A stretch of DNA of 64,000 bases, taken from assembly GCA_013115135.1 (NCBI GenBank), contig JABANP010000065.1, forward strand, positions 1 through 64,000, in the 5' to 3' direction. Source of the stretch: Perkinsus olseni. Taxonomy: Eukaryota > Perkinsozoa > Perkinsida > Perkinsidae. Made by a program: the position numbers and the translations under genes. The notes beneath the pieces were generated by a model. The model worked only from the letters and a program-made list of their open reading frames with translations. It had not been told where the DNA came from and did no database searches. Every line of letters starts with the position of its first letter. Positions within the stretch are counted from its first letter, which is position 1. Shown piece by piece: positions 56,523 to 64,000 of this stretch.

Positions 56523-57329
56523 TTAGTCCTTCGTCAGAGCCAAGGTGCTTCCTTCGAAAGGCACGAAGATTGTCTTCTCAGTGGCGAACACCACCTGTGA
56601 TAGAGCGGTCGGGGTCGAGAACTTTGACGGGCAAACCCGTCTCGCCTTCCGAAGGAATTTGTCCAAGGTAACCCTGCTGACCGGCTCCACAGCATAACGA
56701 ACGCGGCGTGAGTCGGTATAGTAACGAGGGGTGAGTTTGAAGGGCTCATGAATTGTGCGGTGTTTACCGCACTCTATCTGGATTCCAACCAGGCCATCAG
56801 GACGTATGTGGTACTTCATCTCGAGGTGTGGAGCAACCGGGTCCTTGTAAACGAAGTCGCCCGGGACTAAGTCGTATGCTTCTCTTGTGAATGTGAGGAC
56901 CTCGGTGCCGAAGGTGGTAGTGAAGGTATCAGCAGAGGAATAAACGATGGTGGTGAAGTCTTGAGGCCCTAAGGGATAACCGACAGTGGCTCCAGAGATT
57001 ACCAAGACATCTCTGATAGACTCATCCAAACCATTACTGTCACCTGTGTGACCCCCCTTCCGGGAGTCGACAGTATAGGTTGACTTACCGAGCTCACGCA
57101 ACGGGAAAAACCGGCTGGTGAACTTATTAGGACCAGGGAACTTAACAACCTGCCCATTAATTTGCCAATTCTTGAGAACGATTGTGAGCATCGCTTGACG
57201 CTCCTCGTTCACATCGTAGGTGGCCGTGAAGTAGGATGCCTCGTGAACGAATTTGCCAACTGCCTGAGCCGTAGAGATGGTAACCAAAGCATGAGCGGCT
57301 ATTAGCAAAGTCGAGACGGGCGAGATCAT
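56523..57329 (-). CDS. secreted family B protein, copy 2
   Basis: 268 residues, start at 57329 (MISPVSTLLIAAHALVTIST). The first half is almost identical to copy 1 (FVHEASYFTATYDVNEERQ, then AMLTIVLKNW). Differences concentrate in the second half, for example HLEMKYHIRPDGLVGIQIEC against the copy 1 equivalent. The C-terminal TIFVPFEGSTLALTK is conserved. This uneven divergence suggests gene conversion of the 5' half or selection on the 3' half. Confidence 0.65.
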   Translation of the reverse strand: MISPVSTLLIAAHALVTISTAQAVGKFVHEASYFTATYDVNEERQAMLTIVLKNWQINGQVVKFPGPNKFTSRFFPLRELGKSTYTVDSRKGGHTGDSNGLDESIRDVLVISGATVGYPLGPQDFTTIVYSSADTFTTTFGTEVLTFTREAYDLVPGDFVYKDPVAPHLEMKYHIRPDGLVGIQIECGKHRTIHEPFKLTPRYYTDSRRVRYAVEPVSRVTLDKFLRKARRVCPSKFSTPTALSQVVFATEKTIFVPFEGSTLALTKD

Positions 57330-58556
57330 AGTCACACAGAAAGTCAACGGAAAGCCCTGCATAGACCAGATTTATGCCATGAACGCGAAGGTTGGAGCAT
57401 TCAGACGGCATCGGCTAACATGCCGATGCCCGCTAGGGAGCGCCACGTTGGACCTCACGATGAACAACAGCTATCAGCTATGTGCTCGCGTGTCGTGAGT
57501 TGCGTCACAACCTTGCAGTGCACGCATACGTCCAACGCTCCGCTAGGGCCCTGTATGGGTGGTGTAATACGGTGCTCGAGAATCTCGAGCTGCTGTCGAT
57601 GAATTGGTTGACATGCTATCAACAACCATGCTACTCTCTCGCCCTTGGCCCGAAATCAGAGGAACTGCTCGGTGGATGGTCCCGTGACGTATGCAGGCGT
57701 TAGCTCAGCTTAGCTTCGATACGCCCCTCACCCGTTCTCCTTGGCGAGCAAAAGGCGGGCAGGAGAAGCTACACACCATAGAATCACTGCTTCAGCGGTT
57801 CGCCAACGAAGAACCTGGTCATGTAAGGGTTCGAGCTCTACATCGTCGCTACGAGGGGTCAAACGCTACGACCCCCTATATGTTGATGCTCCTGTTATCG
57901 CCCTTGAAGTTTGGGACACAGAAACATTTGGCGTAGACGGTGAGCCGTCCGTGGAAATAGTTAGACTCTCGCTAGTCCTGAAGTAGTGGACACGAACATG
58001 GTATGGCCTCGTAGTGCATTATCCAACGATGCACTACCGCATCAACGTAGTGTGCCGGAGAAGTACGCTGAGACCGTCTCGAGCGCAACGACCAAGCTTC
58101 TTCCGCAGTGTTCTCCGGTCAGTTAGACCCTAGCGCAACAACCGTTCTAGTAGTAAGAAAAGTCTGGTACGTTGGGGCAGTATACCTCAAAGTTCGGAGT
58201 CCGAACAACGAGTGGATGGCCTATAAACCTTAACGTACGAAAGTAATGGCAATAACAACAGTCTATCTGCGATACCGACTCGTAGGAGTATCCACCATGG
58301 GCTGACAACATGCTGCTGACCTGGCGGAGTTTGCTCCAAAACTGATGGACATAGTCCAATTCTGTCTTGAGCAGACACGACAGAGATCGATGTCAAAGTG
58401 GCGAATAACCGCATTGGTAATACGAACTCGGTGTTGGGCAGACTACTCGATCGTAGTGTTGTTGAAAATCGGCCCGATGTAACGAATGGGTCGGATTAAC
58501 ACTAGCAAGATCGCTGCGGTATGAAGTGGTAGATCCCTCAGAAACTTAAACCTTCG

Positions 58557-59363
58557 TCAGAGCCAAGGTACCTCCTTCAAAAGGCACGAAGATCGTCTTC
58601 TCAGTGGCGAACACGACTTCGTGACAGAGCGTTCGGCGGTCGAGAACTTGGATGGACAAATTTGCCGCGCCTTGTGGAGAAATGTGTAGAGGTTACCCCT
58701 TCCGGTCGACTCCACTTCATAGCGTATGCGGCGTTTTTCATGATAGCGGGGAACGAGCTTAAGAGGGCCACTGGAAGCACGATGCTTACCGCACTTGACT
58801 CGAATGCCCATAATACCATCATCAGTTATGGTGTAGGTCATCTCGTAATGTGGAGCAATAGGATCTTTGTAAACAAAGTTACCCGGGACCAAGTCGTGTG
58901 CATCTCTTGCGAAGAGAAGCCTTCGACTGCCTAGGGTAGTGGTGAAAGTGTCTGCGCTGGTGTAAGTGAGCTCGGTCATGTCCGAAGGCTTGATAGTGCC
59001 AAAACCATCACCGACCCCGTAGTCTATGAGAGCTCTCTGAAGAGGAACAGCTATAACATCAAGAGATAGTAGGGTCTGGTCGTCCATAATGTAAGTCGAT
59101 GGCGTAGGTGTTCCGACCAACTTGTGAGGCCCCAAGGTATATTCCTCGTCAACAACACCACGTAGAACAGCTTCCCCCTCAATGATGGTATATTCGGGAC
59201 CACCCTTGACCGTGAACGTGACGCTAACTTCATGCTGCTCGTTCACATCGTAGGTGGCTTTGAAGTCGGGGGCCTGGTGAACGAACTTGCCGACGTCCTG
59301 AGCCGAGGCGAAGGTAACCAAGGCTGGAACGGCTAGAAGCCAAGTCGAGACGGTGGAGATCAT
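58557..59363 (-). CDS. secreted family B protein, copy 3
   Basis: 268 residues starting MISTVSTWLLAVPALVTFAS at 59363. It keeps DVGKFVHQAPDFKATYDVNE but differs strongly over the next 90 residues. It is again very close to copy 1 in the later part (HYEMTYTITDDGIMGIRVKC, GNFVYKDPIAPH). Near the end, after CPSKFSTA, a frame change turns the expected ALSQVVFAT-TIFVPFEG into ERSVTKSCSPLRRRSSCLLK. Copy 3 probably has a small indel around 58620, or an altered C-terminus. Confidence 0.6.
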   Translation of the reverse strand: MISTVSTWLLAVPALVTFASAQDVGKFVHQAPDFKATYDVNEQHEVSVTFTVKGGPEYTIIEGEAVLRGVVDEEYTLGPHKLVGTPTPSTYIMDDQTLLSLDVIAVPLQRALIDYGVGDGFGTIKPSDMTELTYTSADTFTTTLGSRRLLFARDAHDLVPGNFVYKDPIAPHYEMTYTITDDGIMGIRVKCGKHRASSGPLKLVPRYHEKRRIRYEVESTGRGNLYTFLHKARQICPSKFSTAERSVTKSCSPLRRRSSCLLKEVPWL

Positions 59364-60059
59364 AGCTGCAAAAAAGACGGACTAAGAACCCTGCATAGAC
59401 CAGCCATCAGTCACGTAGATGGACGACTCAAGCAACTGGGAAATACTTTCCGAAGGGTAAGTACCATGGGAGGGCATTCCTGAAATCCTAACGTGGGAGC
59501 TCCACCACTTGTGCATCGACGATTATCAAGTTCATACCGGAACTTTAAAGTGGAATCATTGCGACTAACGGATGATGCAATTAACGGGTGAAGCTACGCT
59601 GAACAGCTACTGAGGCTGAGCAGCTAATTGTCCTTGTTATTGCGTGTTATGACTCATAACACGCGACTGCTCATGATTTGCTTCACGATCTTGTCGTGGA
59701 CGGAAGCATCAGTGGCTGTCATCAGACCCAGTTGGGACTGACTAGCGTAGTTCTTAGGCGGAAGGGTCGACCAGGATGAAGAGGCCGTCCTTTGGAGAAG
59801 TCGAACAGTTCGACTCGAACTGCTTTGGACTGTCCTCTGTTTCTCTCTGTTGCGTGCACAGTCGAGCTCAGCTAGTGAGCGTATCGCAGCGAAGCTCAGC
59901 TAGCGCGTATATACGTCACGGAGTCATCCGTCGAAAACTTCTTCTGATTTGGGGCCGAGGTCGAGAGAGTAGTTCAGTTGTTGATAGCATGCCAAGCAAT
60001 TTACCAGAAGCAGCTCGAGAGTCTCGTGGACCATATTATGCTACTCATACTGGGCCCGA
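59364..60059. other. intergenic
   Basis: No gene is recognised; the 102-codon frame at 59776-60084 has no features of interest. Confidence 0.4.
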
Positions 60060-60365
60060 TCGGAGCATAATGCTCCGAGCATAGTGCACGCGCACGTCCA
60101 ATGTTCCAAGCATTGGACGGATGCGTGCACTGCAGTCTGCAGGGTTGTGACGCGACTCACGACACGCGATGACATAGCTGATAGCTATTGCTCATTCTGG
60201 GGTTACACCCAGACGCTCCCTAATTGGCATCGGAATGTCAGTTGATACCGTCTGGATGCTCCAACCTTCGCGTTCATGGCATAAATCTGATCTGCAGGGC
60301 TTCCCGTTCACCTTCTGTGTGGCTACGACCTCGCCCGTCTCGACTTTGCTGCTGAGGCTTGGTGC
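60060..60365 (+). pseudogene. inverted fragment of family B: 5' flank plus signal peptide
   Basis: Read on the plus strand, CAACCTTCGCGTTCATGGCA, then TAAATCTG and CGCCCGTCTCGACTTTGCT, reproduce the promoter-to-leader region of copies 1 and 2 in opposite orientation. 60085-60200 matches their upstream flank (55380-55490) inverted. Similarity ends right after the leader (CTTTGCTGCTGAGGC), so only the 5' end was copied or kept. Confidence 0.65.
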
Positions 60366-61300
60366 TGCTATGGCCGACGCTATGGCTATGCTATGGGCAA
60401 GAAGCTTCCAATTACATGTACAGGATTCCTGAGATAGTGTCGTGCACTGACGCGCAGTTTGTCAGGCTGAGAATCGCAGCGGGAAGGTTTCCGGTGTGGC
60501 TCAAGTTGACCCTCCGAATTTGGGAGTCCGAAATCGATGTCCTCGTTTGAGGAATTGACTTCCTTAATCATGAAATTGTGTGCCTTATTTGCGGAATCGA
60601 ATTCCTTATTCCAGGCCTGCCGCAAAACTCACCTCTTTGTCCACCAATTGCATCCCCTCATCTCCACCCTTCCGCCAATTTGCTGAGATGCGCTCATACC
60701 AACTTTCTATGAACGGGCAGAAGTATAACTGAAAGGGCATCATGCTACTAGTATACCATCAGTACCCATTGAGTCAACCCAACCCCCTCAACAACTCGCT
60801 AATGTGATGATATCCTCGGCCCCCATATAGGCGGCCCTGTCCGCCAAATAGGCTTCTGAATGGTATAGAACGAACATGCGAGACGCATACAAGTCCTCAC
60901 CGCACTACCACCTCTAGAGCATCACGTAGGTAGCTCAGTTCGTCAGTGTGCGGAGCTTTCCAACGAAAGGTCGCCGGATCGACTCCCGTTAAGCTCTCTC
61001 CTAATCTCCCCCGCCGAGAGGTCCGCTAGGCAGTTCGCGACACGCGGCTGTTCGGTGGATTGTACATTTGTGTACTTCCCTGAGGCCCCAACGTGAAATG
61101 CTGGTATTCTGACGGATTCCACTCCTGGGTGAGGTCACCTCACTGAGGAGGCGCAATTTGGCTGCACAGCAGTGGTGGCTCCTGGGTTCGTAGTGCTATG
61201 CGGCTTCCGTTTTCTCGTGTTTTCCGAGTTTTCCGAAAAACGGCGCTTTACCTATTATGGGTGAAACTCCATTGTTACTGTTGAAGTCCATAATTGTTGT
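60366..61300. other. intergenic
   Basis: No gene is recognised. GTAGCTCAGTTCGTCAGTGT near 60933 resembles a tRNA D-arm but does not fold into a full cloverleaf. A dispersed GAAAAACGGCGCTTTAC repeat begins at 61205. Confidence 0.45.
61205..61280 (+). repeat. dispersed GTGAAAAACGGCACTT repeat, copy 2 of 3
   Basis: CCGAAAAACGGCGCTTTACC, then TATTATGGGTGAAACTCCAT. See 42134-42195 and 63495-63550. Confidence 0.65.
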
Positions 61301-61314
61301 AAGATAAAATGGTG

Positions 61315-63183
61315 TCAAGGACCACTCACGGATGGTCGAGGAGCTACGGGTGTTTGCCGAGGGTTAACCTTGGATATGCCGCCATGCAATCATGATCGGC
61401 CCTTTTCTCGACTAGTGTTCTGTTGTGTTAGAGTATTGTCGAAATCCTATTCCTTCTCAACGGTTCCAGAATCACCGTTGACCTTTCCATCATCACATTC
61501 CATCCGTCGTGGAGGTTGTTTCGGTACGACCCTCGCACGGAGCGCCTCTGGTTAGCAAGGCTGGCTATTCTTTCGTCGTGGCAAGAACAGTATGAAGCTC
61601 CCTGCGATCTCCTAGCCTGTGTCTGGGAGTATCTTTTACTCTCGCCGACCATACGTTTCCTCTCTGAGGAGGTCCGAGCTCATCGGCAAGACCAACCCAT
61701 CAGAGATATCGCGGGTGACGGCGAAGCGCTTTACGTCTTGTCTAAGGCATCCGATACGGTTCGAGTGGTCGCCCCCTGGGGCCTCTTCGACACGCCTTCC
61801 CTCGGCGGAATCATTCTGGCCATCGCTGCGTCGGAGTCTATGGTTGGTCGTTTGTTTGTGCTGAGGGAAGACAGATCGATCTTGGAGGTGCACGTCTTCG
61901 AATCAGCTTCCTTCACAGTGTTAGGCGAGGCTATCGGTGTGTCCCCTGTGCAGTGTGAGCGTCGTCACTTCGCAGTGGTCCATCGGATGCCAGCCCTTGC
62001 GTGGTTGTCTACTTCCAGCTCGATTGGCATCCTTCAGCTTGGGTGTGTTGACGAAGCGTATCTTTCGATATGCTTGACATTGCCGGAGAGGTCCCAATTT
62101 TGTGGAATCTTCGCGGTGCGCGCTGGTCGATCCTCGAACGAGGTGTTCGTTTTCAGTGTGGAAGGTGGGAGCGTGTTGCGACAGTACTCGGCCGATCTGC
62201 GCAACACCACATGCTTGACAGCGATGAGGTCGTGGCGACTTCCTGTGAGCAGCTATGTAAAAGGAATCTTTTCAGTGCAAGTTACCAATGTTGCCGGGAG
62301 GGCCATGCTGGTATTGGGCGCGCTGGGTCGCGTGGTGGTGCTCGATTCAGAAAAGGAGATTGTTGGGGTATGGGAGAACTACCGCTGCTACAGCGCTTAT
62401 CATCTTGTTAAGTACATAGTGGTCGAGGGGAAGTTCATTTATTTTTCTTGTCTCAATGCCAAGCCGTATCATAAAGTATATAAGCAGAAAATCATTACCA
62501 ATGCCATCGAGCGTGGGAGAGAATCGAATGCACGAGCGTTGAGGGTACCTTGCCACCACCACTGATGATGATATTATGTAGCATGATGTGACGATTATGA
62601 GCGCTTCTATTAGCTATCGAGGGTTGTTGTGTTCCTAGTGGCGGGGAGAAGCATGTTGCATACCGGTCCGGTATTACCGGAGATGGGGTGAGGGAGATGA
62701 TGGCCGACTGCAAGGTCGTGTGAGAGTGGTTTCTGATAAAGGAGAGGCCTTCGGTGGGTCGTCTCAGCGTATCGTGAATTCAACTTATGACAATGCATGA
62801 TTCATAAATCGTGAATCATTGGACCATGAATAGTCCTCCTGGGCACAGTTTCGCAGCCCTATTCTCCGTGTCCCCGTCGGTTGATCTTGTGTACTGAAGC
62901 TCCGCGCTGTGAGGATAATGCTGTCGTAGCAGTGCCCAGGGTTCCCATCAGCGCCGCTGTCCCTACTGTTTTGATGGCTGCGGTGTCCTCCTCGGAGTTG
63001 GACAAACACTATTCCTTCTTCGAAGCACTCTATCACGATCAAGCCTGCCACCTACATGCTGTCAGTGATGATAACGACCCTATACTGAGACGACTGTATG
63101 TGGGCTCGAAGGAAGCTGCTACTGATAAAGAGGTGAGCTGGATGGGCTGTCGTCGGCCCGAGGCGTCGGGTTCTGGGATCTAG
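61315..63183 (+). CDS. family C locus, copy 2 (unknown protein)
   Basis: The main open frame continues from about 61431 to 62565 (IVEILFLLNGSRITVDLSII, then FHPSWRLFRYDPRTERLWLA), about 375 residues, with beta-rich segments (VWEYLLLSPTIRFLSEE, GRLFVLREDRSILEVHVFE). At the position where copy 1 has ATGGTCGAA this copy has ATTGTCGAA, so the ancestral start is lost and a different start or leader exon must be used. A downstream exon (62983-63110) repeats VSSSELDKHYSFFEALYHDQ. The alternating strand-like pattern could be a beta propeller, but no repeat is clear. Function unknown. Confidence 0.5.
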
Positions 63184-64000
63184 GACCATAGGAATCCGGC
63201 GATACGAAACAGAAGGAAAGGGAAGAAAAACGAACGATTTTTTTGAACAAAAAATTCAATCCGGCCCAAAACTGCGCGCGAGCATCAAAAGTTTTCTAGG
63301 AATACGACTGAATTTTACATAGATTCACGAGGCGAAATTCCGAGTAAGTTCTGTGCGGGATGAGAACGATGATGACGTGAAGAACGCGATGTACACCCCT
63401 TTTTGCGCGATAAAACTGTTCTTTTCGCGAAATGGTCTTCACGGCCACGTGTATTTCGCGAAGTGATTTGACTTCATATCGCGACTTCCGCGTTTTTCAG
63501 TTTGTGAAAAACGCCACTTCACGTATTGCGGGTGAAACTCCAATAATTTTGTTTCGTCCAAAAGAAAGGCGTTCTGACTTGGCATTTCTCTCAGCGTGTG
63601 TGAGCCCATTATTCGACCCAGGAATTTCTTGGGTAATTAGTTTCGGAGAGGATAATAAGTTTTCTTTGCGGTTTTTCCCTCGTCTTGATTCCTGGATCGG
63701 TTGTAGTGCTGGCTTGTCGAACCTCATTAAAGCTCCGCAACTTTTCTCTATTCTTATACATCCCTTAGTTCCTCAGTAGTAAAATCACTTCGGTGCTATT
63801 CTTTCAGGTTGCTGATGCACTACAACATCACCCATATAGTAATCGCACATCCACAGCTACCTGCAAAGTACGAGGTGAGTCTCCGGTAGTCTCGATGTTG
63901 ATGAGCTTGACGTATCCAGGGTCGCCTCAAGTACTACCGAGTTAACATGAGGGATCTTCCCGACTACAACCTGTTGGATGACCTTCCCGGCGCCCTCGGT
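63184..64000. other. intergenic to window end
   Basis: No gene is recognised. The third GTGAAAAACG repeat lies at 63495-63550 (TTTGTGAAAAACGCCACTTC, then GGGTGAAACTCCA). The frame at 63432-63779 overlaps this repeat and is not supported. Confidence 0.45.

Noticed and set aside
60927..60997. Possible tRNA gene (GTAGCTCAGTTCGTCAG...)
   Set aside because: The anticodon arm would have a 4-6 base loop or lack U33, and the acceptor strands do not pair; at most a decayed tRNA.

Overview
The window reads as nuclear DNA of a protist with intron-rich genes. It carries spliceosomal introns, an intraflagellar-transport gene (so the organism builds flagella), single-exon actin-type housekeeping genes beside many-intron genes, and tandem families of small secreted proteins that I cannot match to known families. 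Taken together this suggests an alveolate such as a perkinsid (Perkinsus-like). That assignment is inference, because no rRNA or organelle marker is present.

Layout. 0-3.2 kb has no assignable gene. 3.2-8.0 kb holds a small secreted protein and the first two members of secreted family A. 8.3-16.8 kb holds two conserved minus-strand genes, IFT74 and UTP21/WDR36. 17.6-28.3 kb is a family A cluster of five more members (one degenerate, one inverted) with repeat-rich spacers. 28.5-31.0 kb holds actin and a threefold tandem tRNA-Arg(ACG)/tRNA-Ser(GCT) array. 31.6-36.8 kb holds two tandem helical-repeat proteins (minus). 38.2-45.0 kb holds an SR-type RRM protein, a small unassigned gene, a vacuolar iron transporter-like gene (all minus) and MAK16 (plus). 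45.5-51.7 kb is a kinesin-3. 52.2-53.6 kb is a decayed family C copy beside a 9-bp-module minisatellite. 54.0-60.4 kb is a threefold tandem array of secreted family B plus an inverted leader fragment. 61.3-63.2 kb is a second family C copy.

Two things stand out. First, family A has an almost invariant block covering the 5' flank and signal peptide, joined to highly divergent mature regions, in a fixed three-exon plan. That is the pattern of a diversifying secreted arsenal. Second, the introns of the conserved genes mostly start with GTAG(T/G) rather than GTAAGT, lack pyrimidine tracts, and share short internal blocks (GTGGTAT, GTATCTTAGGTTGA, GTGAAAGTAGCATAAA) across unrelated genes. Some blocks sit inside 42-43 bp elements with 7-8 bp inverted ends, which suggests small mobile, introner-like sequences. 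These are proposals from reading the sequence; transcript data would decide them.

Several conserved genes (actin, MAK16, both helical-repeat genes) show single-base frame breaks. Assembly indels are the simplest explanation, but they recur in AG|G contexts and are recorded separately. Exon boundaries given here come from reading-frame continuity and family similarity, not from transcripts.
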